This document shows positions 1 to 9,311 of a stretch of DNA of 64,000 bases, one piece after another (position 1 is the stretch's first letter; each line of letters begins with the position of its first letter). Made by a program: the position numbers and the translations under genes. This DNA is from Dermacentor variabilis. Lineage: Eukaryota; Arthropoda; Arachnida; Ixodida; Ixodidae. The stretch lies in the NCBI RefSeq assembly GCF_050947875.1, contig NC_134570.1, positions 109,276,622-109,340,621 on the forward strand, given 5' to 3'. Below the pieces are notes generated by a model that saw nothing but the letters and a program-made list of their open reading frames with translations, was not told where the DNA came from and ran no database searches.

Positions 1-454
1 GTCGGATGTCGAAGTTACAATGATGATGATGATGGAACGACCGCGACGCCATCCGGACGATGGTGTGGCAAGTGTGCAAGACGACGACCGTATGGCGGCG
101 GCGCAATGATGACGATGACACGACAACGGTTTGAGGACAATGTGACGACGGCGAGTGCATGATGAATATGGCACGACGATGACTGTATCACGAAACCTGT
201 ATGCGACGGTGGCGTGACGACGACGGTAGGACAATGGAGGCACGATAGTGAATGTCTGACAATGACAGCGTGAAAAGGACGGCATAATCCCGATCGATGA
301 CGACAGTAGGATTAAATACGCTGAAGAAGAGAAATTGACGTCTGTGGATTGACGAAAGCTGTATGACGACGACGGCATGACGAGTGTCGGATGACAAAGT
401 TGCAATGACAGCGTCGCACCGACCACGATGGCATCACGACCATGAGCCCATATA
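1..454. repeat. degenerate GAC/GATG-rich low-complexity tract
   Basis: The stretch is dominated by imperfect GACGACGGC and GATGATG words and holds no plausible gene. The same composition resumes at about 1128-1320 on the far side of a foldback element, so one low-complexity tract was split by that insertion. Open frames here follow from the trinucleotide bias. Confidence 0.7.
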
Positions 455-1125
455 CAGGGTGTTTGAGCGAACACTTTCAAAAATTTTTAAAGGTTGCCAG
501 TGGCAGATATCACAATTCTAGCTCACGAACTGGTCTACTCGAAGCGGCGGACAATACTTGCGCAAAAAATTGTCATGCAAAGTCGACTAATTAATACAAA
601 TTCACTAATTAGGTTTGTAACGAATAACATTATGATCCATATTGCAATTTACAAATTCTAGCCGTGGAGTTCTCAAGGCGGATCCACTTGGAACGAATTT
701 TCAATATGACACCAGTTTCGATATATAAATTCCCGAACTTTGCGGAGAAATGCGTTGGGGTTCCAGTTAATTTATTAACAAAGCGTCGTTTCATGCACTG
801 AATTACACAAGTAACTGGAACGGCAGTGCATTTCTCCGCAAAGTTCGCGAATTTATATATCGAAACTGGTGTCGTCCTGAGAACTCGTTCCAAATGAATC
901 TTGCTCGCGAAGTCCACTGCTATAATTTGTAAATTGCAATATGGGTCATAAGATAATCAGCTAAAAAGTTAAGTAGTGAATTATTGTTAATTAATCGAGT
1001 TTGCATTTCAATTATTTTGCAAGTAATTTCCGCCGCTTCGAGTAGACTAGCTCATGAGCTAGAATTTTGATATCTGCCACAGGCAACTTTTAAAGATTTT
1101 TGAAAGTGTTCGCTCAAACACGCTG
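455..1125. mobile_element. foldback MITE (671 bp) with TA target-site duplication
   Basis: The two halves are inverted repeats of each other almost to the centre. The left end begins CAGGGTGTTTGAGCG and the right end finishes CGCTCAAACACGCTG; inner blocks such as the CGAAGCGGCGG-type stretch near 540 recur inverted near 1035. The only clearly unpaired part is around 760-830. Both ends are flanked by TA (453-454 and 1126-1127), as expected for Tc1/mariner-type integration. There is no transposase, so it is non-autonomous. The superfamily call rests only on the TA flanks. Confidence 0.8.
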
Positions 1126-1127
1126 TA

Positions 1128-1320
1128 CAGTGGCGCAAGCTATCAGACAACTTGGGTCATTGGGTCGACGTAGAAGGCGTGACGACGACGGCATGACGAC
1201 AGTAAGATACCACGAAGCTGGAATGAAGACAACGGCACGACGACGGCGGCATCGCAACCAGGAGCACATACCCAGTGGACCAAGCAGGTAGACAACTTGG
1301 GTGACTGGGTGGACGTAGAA
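1128..1320. repeat. continuation of GAC-rich low-complexity tract
   Basis: GACGACGGC-like words as in 1-454. A short block related to CAAGCNGGTAGACAACTTGGGT appears twice (about 1140 and 1285), suggesting a local minisatellite. No gene seen. Confidence 0.55.
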
Positions 1321-1323
1321 AAT

Positions 1324-1383
<60 letters not shown>

Positions 1384-1409
1384 GATAGATAGATAGATAG
1401 ATAGATAGA
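1324..1409. repeat. TAGA tetranucleotide microsatellite
   Basis: Nearly perfect tandem TAGA units with one interruption (AGAG) near 1381. Confidence 0.95.
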
Positions 1410-1771
<362 letters not shown>

Positions 1772-1979
1772 AAGCCTTCAACAAGCCACGTAGTGGGTTT
1801 GCGCCAAAGTCGAAGGACGACAAAGACACGTGCCCAAAGCGGGGAAACGCTTCTCCCAGTGGAATGCATTGGTCCGCCTTTTCCTTCAGTGACATGTACA
1901 GATAAGGCTAGTTGCTTACGATTCGTGTTTTCAGCCCCAAATATGACGGACACGAAGACACGGCGTCACCGATAATTAA

Positions 1980-2487
1980 AGGGACACTAAAGCGAAACAC
2001 TAAGTCAGTTTAGACTAATGAAGCATTGTTTGAGAACCCTGCAGGCAGTCATTTAAAAAAAAAAATAGTTTGATTATTAGATGAGAAAATGAAGGTTCAA
2101 ATATCAGTGTTTGAATTTCGCGCCGAAACCCCAGGGCCGGGACGCCAGCGTGACGTCACGGATTCCAAAGTATATTTTCGCATTTGGGCCGCGTTGGCTG
2201 AATAAAGGCTCCCGAAACTTGTCATGTTTAGTATTTGGTTGCTTTAGAACACAATGTAGCCAATCTGTGCCACTATATATATTTAGTAGGCCCTAGAAGA
2301 TGCCATCAAAATCCATGACGCCACAGCCCTCAGGTGCGGGAACATAAGTAGGCGTCGCCACCCGCATTTTGTTCTCGCGCTTTTTCTGGCTTACCAAACG
2401 TCTTATCGTTGAAAGAGCGGTGTTTTTGGTGTTGTAGAACGGTAATTTACTGACGCAGAAGAAATAATTTCTCACTTTAGTGTCCCT
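1980..2487. mobile_element. piggyBac-type MITE (508 bp) with TTAA flanks
   Basis: Perfect 13-bp terminal inverted repeats, AGGGACACTAAAG at the left and CTTTAGTGTCCCT at the right, are each abutted by TTAA (1976-1979 and 2488-2491). TTAA duplication is the hallmark of piggyBac-type transposition. There is no transposase, so it is non-autonomous. Interior blocks (for example near 2115-2180) recur in decayed form near 18130-18200, and a longer relative with similar ends lies at 63153-63957. Confidence 0.85.
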
Positions 2488-2491
2488 TTAA

Positions 2492-3629
2492 GTGCCTACA
2501 GCCAACTACGCGCTTGTTCGCACCAGCGTGGGCATAAAATCAAAGCAAACAAGGGACATGTTTATCCCCCGTGACATATTATTGGCGTGCTTTTTATTGG
2601 AACATGTATTTACGTGCGATCAGTGAACTCTCAAGTTCCAATTCAGCCGCATCGCCTCACCTTACTTTGGATCATCGCACTTGCTGTGGCAAATCTTGTT
2701 TTCCTTATCATGCCACATCTACTGAGCCGAGTAGTCATAAACAATTGAATTCCTTTACAATACGTCGCATTATGAGGATAGCGAGGGAGCTCACAATAAT
2801 GAGGAAATGGTACTGTTATTTTAAACAATAATCGCCTTACAAGCGTGACTATGGGTATCGCCAGCGAACCCACATCCTTCCCTCTACATCAAGTTCAAGT
2901 GTACATTCGTGTCTTGCATAGTGGCCCCTTACAAGTAAACACAGAACACTTGAAGCCAGACGAACGACCCTGAATTTGCATATTTCTCTCGTGAATGACC
3001 TTCTCAGATTAGAGAAGGAAGTTTTCGTACAGTCCAGAAAAAATCCTAAAGAAACGCTGGCGGTAACGGTAAATTATAGCAGAGCTTTATGCTTCTTGTG
3101 TCGTCAAACGATCACACGGAAGTTTCAATTCTGATTTTCGCTCATAGTCTGTACGTTCCAATTCGTTGGCATAAAGTGAAAACGTCTGTAAATTTAAGCG
3201 AAAATTGACGCCCCAATCATACCAGACAACGCAAAAGCATAGAGCATTGCTAAATGTTACTTGGTTAATGACGAAACTAGTATCGCGGACGAAAAGCCTT
3301 CCGCCAAAACCGAGAAAGGTCACTGTTGCGTAATGCCTTTGGTCCCTCAGCGAAAAGTGATATCGAACCGCAGCTGGCACAGAGCAAGGACGCATACATA
3401 TTGATATCTTTAATTTTAAAGTGCAGCACGAAGTCTCGTTACGATTGCAAAAATAATTGATGCCCCTACAGTGTTAAAGAAAAAGTATCTTCTTTTCTTC
3501 TGCCGCTCTTCCACATTATTACCGTCAATGAATCGCTGCACTAGCGCCTAAATTTAGCAGCTGCGACCATGCACTTTCGGGAGCCTGCTCGCACACCAGG
3601 CTTCTCGAAACAGGTGCTCTCGTGTGAGT
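2492..3629. other. intergenic, no gene recognised
   Basis: AT-rich sequence downstream of the UBE2Z-like gene. The short frames on both strands show no recognisable domain. I saw no obvious AATAAA-type polyadenylation signal close to the minus-strand stop codon. Confidence 0.5.
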
Positions 3630-4514
3630 TCATCGGTTCTCTTTCGCTTTAGCGGCCGCTTCGTTCCTCTTGGTCACCTCTTCCAACAGATTTTGCAGCC
3701 GCGTGAGCAGCGTTTCGTACTGGAAGGTCCCACGCCAGTCGCCGTACGGGTCGTTCATCTGGGTGCCCGTCAGGTGCATCTGCGACTTGACCGCCTCTTC
3801 GTACTTGGCGTAGAACTTGGGGAATCCCTGGAAGAGCTGCTCCCTGAAAGGCTCGGGCAGTGACGACGTCCCGCGGACGCAGGCGTCCAGCTGGTCGCAC
3901 ACGGCGACCCTGATCGTCTCGTGCTGTATGATGGCGTCGTAACGGGAGAGCTTGCGCGACTGGTTCTGAACCTCGTAGCCGGGCTCGTCGTGGTACGGGC
4001 TTTCGGTCATCAGCGACTGGACGTTGAGCAGGACGCCCGCGACTCCGTAGTTGGGGCTCCAGGACGGTCCGGGACCGGTGCCCAGGATGCTCAGGCACAT
4101 CTTGCCGTTCTCGTGCAGGTTGGGACTGAACTTGACCCGGCCGGCGTCCGTGGTCATGAGGCGGGCGCGCGGAGGGCTGTTGGGGTAGTTCGGGGGACAC
4201 TTGATCAGGACGTAGAAGAACCCGCCTTCGAACGGCGTGCCCTGGGGACCCACGATGAGCGCGTTGATCTTGGTGACGTCCTTTGGTTCCGCCACGACGA
4301 AGGCGGACGGGAGGGGCTGCGCCTCGAGCTCCGCGAGCTCGTGCTTGACCCGTGCCAGGCACTCGTCGGACGGCAGCTCGTCGTCGTGGGCCGTGGGGTC
4401 CCAGTCGTTGGAAGCTGTCGCCGCTGCCACCGCCGCCGCGGTCGACGCGCCTGGGCCGAGCGAGGATCTGCTGGAGCCGTCGTCGTCGTTGTTGTTGTCG
4501 TTGTTCCTCGACAT
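3630..4514 (-). CDS. UBE2Z: UBE2Z-like ubiquitin-conjugating enzyme E2, intronless
   Basis: Single uninterrupted frame of 294 codons. In vertebrates UBE2Z (USE1) is charged by the E1 enzyme UBA6 and transfers ubiquitin or FAT10. Here an acidic, Asn/Asp- and Ala-rich N-terminal region (residues 1-45) precedes a UBC fold (about 48-215). Residues visible include TKINALIVGP, GTPFEGGFF, CPPNYPNSPP and ENGKMCLSILGT, where Cys140 (codon 4095-4097) is the predicted ubiquitin-accepting cysteine, followed by WSPNYGVAGVLLNVQSLM and HETIRVAVCD, which are UBE2Z-type blocks. The C-terminal helical extension (MNDPYG through LLTRLQNLLEEV) also fits the family. I chose the Met at 4514 because it begins the acidic tail; an in-frame Met at 4559 would add 15 residues. 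The human protein is 354 aa, so this N-terminus is shorter. The gene is GC-rich and lacks introns, which suggests an expressed retrocopy or a lineage-specific paralogue. Confidence 0.9.
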   Translation of the reverse strand: MSRNNDNNNDDDGSSRSSLGPGASTAAAVAAATASNDWDPTAHDDELPSDECLARVKHELAELEAQPLPSAFVVAEPKDVTKINALIVGPQGTPFEGGFFYVLIKCPPNYPNSPPRARLMTTDAGRVKFSPNLHENGKMCLSILGTGPGPSWSPNYGVAGVLLNVQSLMTESPYHDEPGYEVQNQSRKLSRYDAIIQHETIRVAVCDQLDACVRGTSSLPEPFREQLFQGFPKFYAKYEEAVKSQMHLTGTQMNDPYGDWRGTFQYETLLTRLQNLLEEVTKRNEAAAKAKENR

Positions 4515-4990
4515 TTTGTAAGAATTTTCTTTCCTTCTTGAGCAGCGTGATAGCCCCACCCCCGTCCTACCCCGCCCAAATTACGACATATTCGCTTTAG
4601 TAGCTTCGTTTTCTTCTTCCAGCATGGCACATGGCATGCACGGAAACTAGCCAAATGTCTTTTCCGCACTTATCTTATGAAAAATTGCAGTCTGAAAACA
4701 AAACGTGTTGAAAAACAAAAGCGGACGTATAGGTGATGTAGAGAAATGGAAAACATTTATCTGGAAGCAGAAGAAACATTCCAATAATAATAAAAAAGGT
4801 GAACCGAGTGGGCATGGTTAATTTCTGTTTCAAAAAGATATAGCACACGATCGCGAAAATGTAAAAAAATAAAGCCCACTGTCTGATGCAAGACGTTGAC
4901 AGTCACTTTAACGTACGCCAAAGAAAGTGAACGCGAAAACCTGCGCGCTCAAGAGGCATTCATTAAATTACTTGACATCTCATTCGATTG
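4515..4990. other. 5' flank of the UBE2Z-like gene, nothing recognised
   Basis: An AT-rich 475-bp stretch upstream of the minus-strand gene. The promoter should lie here, but I do not see a convincing TATA box or initiator. Confidence 0.4.
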
Positions 4991-5014
4991 CGCTGTTGCC
5001 GCTTATTACTTGTT

Positions 5015-5165
5015 TTCTCCCACCAAAGATCGTGGGTTCGAGTGTCTTCATTGACGCTACGTTAATGAAGCGTGCCATAAATAAATTCACCCTAATTAGC
5101 GCCAAAAGTCGACGATTCGACTCCCATCGGAGGTCTTGGATTCGAGTGCCTGAATTAACTCTATC
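5015..5165. repeat. tRNA-like B-box duplicates (possible SINE debris)
   Basis: Two related blocks about 104 bp apart carry B-box-like words, GGGTTCGAGT near 5034 and GGATTCGAGT near 5138, each followed by similar sequence containing CTTCATT. A further GATTCGACTCC lies near 5114. No matching A box or complete cloverleaf is apparent, so this is at most a tRNA-derived repeat fragment. Confidence 0.3.
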
Positions 5166-5215
5166 TTCATTAACTTTGCTTTCTTTTTTTGCCTCGATGA
5201 GCGGCATGTGGAAGA

Positions 5216-5785
5216 AGAGGACGACGAACACGAGAGCATGTGGCACGAGAGCGTGTCTGCGCGAGGAGAGCTCACGTGACTTTCTGTACCGCACGACGCG
5301 CTTTCCAGACGGCAGCTAGGCTCCATGCCAAGGGACGCATCGCCTCGCCGGCCTGCAGAAGGTGCGGTGACGCCGAGACCCTTGAGCACCTACTCTGTAC
5401 CTGTCCTGCATTAGCCCAGGAACGCGCTCCAGTCACTGCCACCTACCGACGGTATGGACTTCCGGCTACGTCAGAGACACACCTGCTCTTGCCGGCCCGC
5501 TACCACCTCCCAGCTCTGGCAAGCCTGCTTGAATATGTTTACACAAACGGGCTTCTAGATCGCCAATAGACTTCGGCCTCACACGGCCTCTGCCCGAGCG
5601 CCGGCCATCGCCCCTGGATGATGCTGACGTCTGCTGCCTGAAGCCTACTCTCCCTTTCCCCCTCTACCCTCTCATCTTTCTTTCCCCGCCCCCATTCCCC
5701 ATTACGCTGCGCCGTGCTCCCATATGGGCTGCAGAACTGAGCGTATTTTCCCTCTCCTCAAATCACGAAGAAGAAGAAGAAGACC
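5216..5785 (+). pseudogene. LINE ORF2 C-terminal tail and 3' UTR, 5'-truncated
   Basis: The open frame (about 5240-5569) encodes a segment with a cysteine/histidine knuckle, CRRCGDAETLEHLLCTCP, followed by ER and the hydrophobic tail that ends LINE ORF2 proteins of the I/Jockey/R1 group after the RNase H region. It stops at 5567-5569. A C/T-rich 3' UTR follows and finishes in a short GAA repeat (about 5765-5783), a plausible LINE tail. Everything upstream (endonuclease, reverse transcriptase) is missing, as expected from 5' truncation during target-primed reverse transcription. The left boundary is approximate. Confidence 0.7.
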
Positions 5786-6395
5786 ATCGGGGGTATGGGT
5801 CACTTAAGGCTTTCGCCTTAATAAACTATTTGTTAATCAATCACCAGGGTCTATTCTCGCAGGCACAACCCGTGTAACATTCGAACATGGGACTGCTCCG
5901 CTGAATCACAAAATCAAAAAAAGAGGGTGGCTACGTTTTCTTTTTTCTTTTTTTAATTCCGTGATCCATATTTAGCACGCAGCCAGATTCTTGGCATATC
6001 CCCTACAGTGGGTATGCGCCACAGCTCTCGAAGTCAGTGTCTTCATCATCATCTTAGCGGGGCATTTCCTTTCATGTTGAAGGGACATGCATCTGCCCCA
6101 ATTCTGTCTGCATCTTTAGATATTACTTGCGCTTAAAGGCGCTCCGGTTATGTATTTAGCCAAAGCTAGTTCAGCGCCAGAATGCCGACATACTAAAAGG
6201 ATGGTTGATCTCGGGTCCAGCACTGACGCCGTCTATTCAAAGACATCAGATTTTTGGATATCTCTCCTTCATCTTTTCTCCCTTCGTGAAAATCTCTCTC
6301 ACGATACCGTCACCTTTGCCTGCCACTACTTCGTCTCCATTGATCTCCTATACCCCCCGCCCCCTTTTTTTTTGTTTAAATGCGAAACATTTCAT
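5786..6395. other. no gene recognised
   Basis: AT-rich anonymous DNA. Its frames are short and show no domain. Confidence 0.4.
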
Positions 6396-6840
6396 GGAGA
6401 ACACTTGCCCCTTTATCTATCTAGTCGCCTACGTCTTGGCACTCTCATGGTCTCATGGCACTCTTATGGTTAACTTGGTATATGCCAAATTGTCATAGTG
6501 TTATTAGAGTGTATGACGAACATAAATGATCGGTCATGACAAGATCATCATGAGATGTATGCCATGCAGATCATGAAACAGCCGCCTACGACTTTGTGCT
6601 CTCATGGTCGTTTCGTTAACTTGGTAGGTACCAAAATTGTCACAGTATTACAAGAGTACATGACGAACCTAAATGCTAGTTCATGGCATAAATGTCACGA
6701 CACGCGTGTTATGTAGATCGAGAAACGGCGGCCTACGTCTTGGTGCTATCCCGGTGGTTTCGGTAACTTGGTGGGCTCCCCGCACACTGCTTCGCATAAC
6801 ATCGATTCCGACAGGGCGTGGGATTCGTCGGTTCTTTCAC
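6396..6840 (-). repeat. repeat family C copy 1 (reverse orientation), internal tandem units
   Basis: Reads as the reverse complement of the repeat at 33462-33960. Sub-units of about 140-200 bp recur, each with CGTTAACTTGGTA-type sequence, a CATGACGAAC(A/C)TAAATG block, and CCTACG(T/A)CTTGG. Both copies share the terminus built around GCGAAGCAGTGTG (here inverted at about 6783-6797) and the adjoining ATCGATTCC. No coding capacity seen. Confidence 0.7.
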
Positions 6841-7512
6841 CAATACTCTAATCATTTCTTGATTATCTCAAACGCCGACCAGTAAATGCTTCTATTCGCT
6901 TTGAATACCAGCGCTCCCGGTAGACATCCCGATACTCTTCCTGCTGGGTAAATATCTTGGCAGGTTCGGCTAACATAATGTTGCGCAGGGACGACGGAAA
7001 GGAAACGAGAGCCCCGCTGCTTTTTTTTCTTCCTTTTCAGTCGACTCGGCATAACATTACGCTAACCGAAACCTGTCACACGATATGCACTGTGTATGGC
7101 CAAGCAAGATACAGCGTTAATATCTCATCATTCTAGTCCGACGCGCCGAGTCGCGACTGCGGACTGCAGCAGACACAAGCCCCCGACCTGTCGTGGACAT
7201 TTGCTCCGATAAGTTACGAATGGGATTTCCTTGGTTCTCCCGTCCGTTTTCGAGGCGATCGGCGGCCGCCGAACCTTCTCCGGCGATGCAGAGGCAGCGT
7301 GCTCTCGCATAACCAAGTTGCGGGTGGCGCTCGTCGGCGAAAGCCATCTGTATAGCAGCTCTTCGAGGCGCACGCGCTGTCGCGGCGAATACATTGTGGA
7401 GCCTTAAGCTTTAGGCCGTTTAGATGCCGCGGTCGGTGGCGGCGGGCGCCGCGTCTCGCTTCTCCGCCGCCTGCAGGCCGACGGTTTCCAGGCGCGGTCG
7501 TCGCCTATAGAC
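6841..7512. other. no gene recognised; GC-rich from about 7120
   Basis: The GC-rich part (7120-7500) has frames of up to 94 codons on the minus strand, but none resembles a known domain. Confidence 0.4.
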
Positions 7513-7715
7513 AGTTTTAGATTAGGGGACGCAAGCGGCTTGCATACGCAAGAACTAGGGGCCACGGTACTGCGAATGCGCAGACACCTAACGCATGAAC
7601 TAGGGGCGACGTTACTGCGCATGCGCAGACCGACACGTATGCGCCTGCGCATGCGCAATACCACGGTCCATAGTTCTTGCTTAAGCAAGCCGCTTGCGTC
7701 CCCTAATCTAAAACT
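7513..7715. mobile_element. 203-bp foldback MITE carrying NRF1-like palindromes
   Basis: The left arm starts AGTTTTAGATTAGGGGACGC and its exact inverse closes the element at 7715. The arms continue through GCAAGCGGCTTGC and a diverged AAGAACTA block to a CpG-rich centre. The centre carries two perfect TGCGCATGCGCA palindromes (7616-7627 and 7646-7657) and one variant, TGCGAATGCGCA (7571-7582). There is no coding sequence. The target duplication is unclear, so I do not assign a superfamily. Confidence 0.75.
7616..7657. promoter_or_regulatory. pair of NRF1-type palindromic motifs
   Basis: Two copies of TGCGCATGCGCA, 30 bp apart start to start, match the consensus recognised by NRF1-family factors (YGCGCAYGCGCR). 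Whether a tick NRF1 orthologue binds here is inference; the motifs may simply be the palindromic centre of the MITE. Confidence 0.4.
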
Positions 7716-7984
7716 CTTATGTAAGCCGGCTGCACGTTATCTTGCCCGAGATGAGCCGTTTCGTTCCGCCGGTTCGCCGCAACTTCCCTTATAAAATGAC
7801 TCCCCATATAGTGCGTGAAAGGTGCACGATTTTAAAACGAACGGCCGGAAAAGCATTTGACCTCCGCGGAGCAAACTAGCGGGTTACAACACACAGGTGC
7901 ACAGCCGTTGTTGCGCTGTATCGCCGTCGCGCTGCCGTCACGCTGCCGTCACTCCGGGTGTGGTCTTGCCTCCGGCGTGGCGCC

Positions 7985-8095
7985 GATACCTAAATCTAGG
8001 TTCACGGGTGTTCTCGCATTTCGCTCCCACCGAAATGCGGCCGCTGTGGAACGTATTCGATCCCGCAACCTCGTGCTTAGCAGATGCTACCACTC
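7985..8095 (-). repeat. Ruka-like SINE fragment, 3'-truncated and diverged
   Basis: Matches the middle and tRNA-related part of the SINE at 18631-18881: ACCTAAATCTA, ACGGGTGTT, CGCATTTCG, CGAAATGCGGCCGC, then a decayed B-box block (ATTCGATCCCGCAACCTCG). The tail half is missing and the A-box end is degenerate. Confidence 0.75.
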
Positions 8096-8427
8096 GTCAC
8101 GACTCGCGCACCGACCTAACCTTCGGGAAGAACATTAACACAGTGAAAGTGCAACCATTTTCCGGGTACCACAGTGACCACAAGGGAGTGATTACAATAG
8201 TGACGAAATTAATAATGGCAATCGGGATCTTTGAGTAAATGTCTCGTTATTCGCCCAATACTGAACTCATAATAGTCAAATTCAACATAGCAAATCCCCA
8301 ACATAGGAAAACCCCAACATCGGAAAACCAACAATAGCGCGAGCTTCGCTGGACTTCTTTTCACAGGATGAAAGGGCTCCGTTTTTTTTTTCTAGCAACG
8401 AGCAGAAGCAATGAGCCCAGTGCTATA

Positions 8428-9071
8428 AGGTCATTCCACACCAAATCAACCAGCGTTTTTTCGACCATCAAAGATATATCTGAAAAAAATTTCCACATGT
8501 TTGTTGGAGTTCAAAACTTATCCTCCACGTTTATTTTTCCTTGCCAAAATTTTGTAGAATTTTGAGGACAATTCGTTTTTCCTGCCAAGCTCAGCTAGAC
8601 GGCATCAATCGACGTTTTTTCTCAAAGACACAGTGTACGATCCACGCCTTCAAATTGCGTTTATGGCAACCCAAAGATGCGATGTGTCTGCGAAAATTGC
8701 CAATTTTATAAATATTTGAATACTTCGATTGGTTCTGGCACTAGCAAAAGCGAGTAAAATTGCAAAGTTTGAGTTTTTTTCTCGGGAAGTAGAAAAACCT
8801 GGAAGTCACATATAAAATACATACTGGTAGCCCAGTTGACACAGCACAGCTGAAAAAGATTTAAGATACCGAAGGTTTAGCAGTTCGCATGGAAAAGAAT
8901 TGTAAAGTTCTATTTTTTTGCAAAATGCTCCATATTCAAGGTAAAGAAAGGTGCCCATGTGGTCGGCCTAAAGATATAGGCATTACATAATTAGATAGCC
9001 CTACGTGTCTACTATACATGTGGGAAGTTATAAAAATGTAATTTTTAAACGCAAGAAATATTTTTTAAAAT
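8428..9071. repeat. left long terminal inverted repeat of the 4.18-kb transposon
   Basis: Inverse of 11957-12604. Shared landmarks are CCAAATCAACCAGCG, the GCTCAGCTAGACGGCATCAA block, TGGCAACCCAAAGATGCGAT, and the inner end around AAACGCAAGAAAT. Confidence 0.88.
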
Positions 9072-9311
9072 TATCAGTACGTGGATCACGTAAGCAGCGT
9101 ACATATATGAAGCGTAGCCGTGCTGCAATGACATATTGGCAACAAAGTGAGCCGAAGAAACTATTCAGCAAGGAGCCTGTGGCTTTTGTTATTGTATGCA
9201 AACCAAGACAAGCGATTTCCAACGCCGTATCGCTGACTTTTTTCCACGGCTACGAAAATTGAATGTCAACCGCGTTTGAATACATGAGCCTGAACGTAGC
9301 TCGTATCACTT

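Noticed and set aside
4205..4669. Long frames overlapping the UBE2Z-like gene in other phases
   Set aside because: They are shadow frames of a GC-rich coding sequence; only the 3630-4514 frame shows a family fold.
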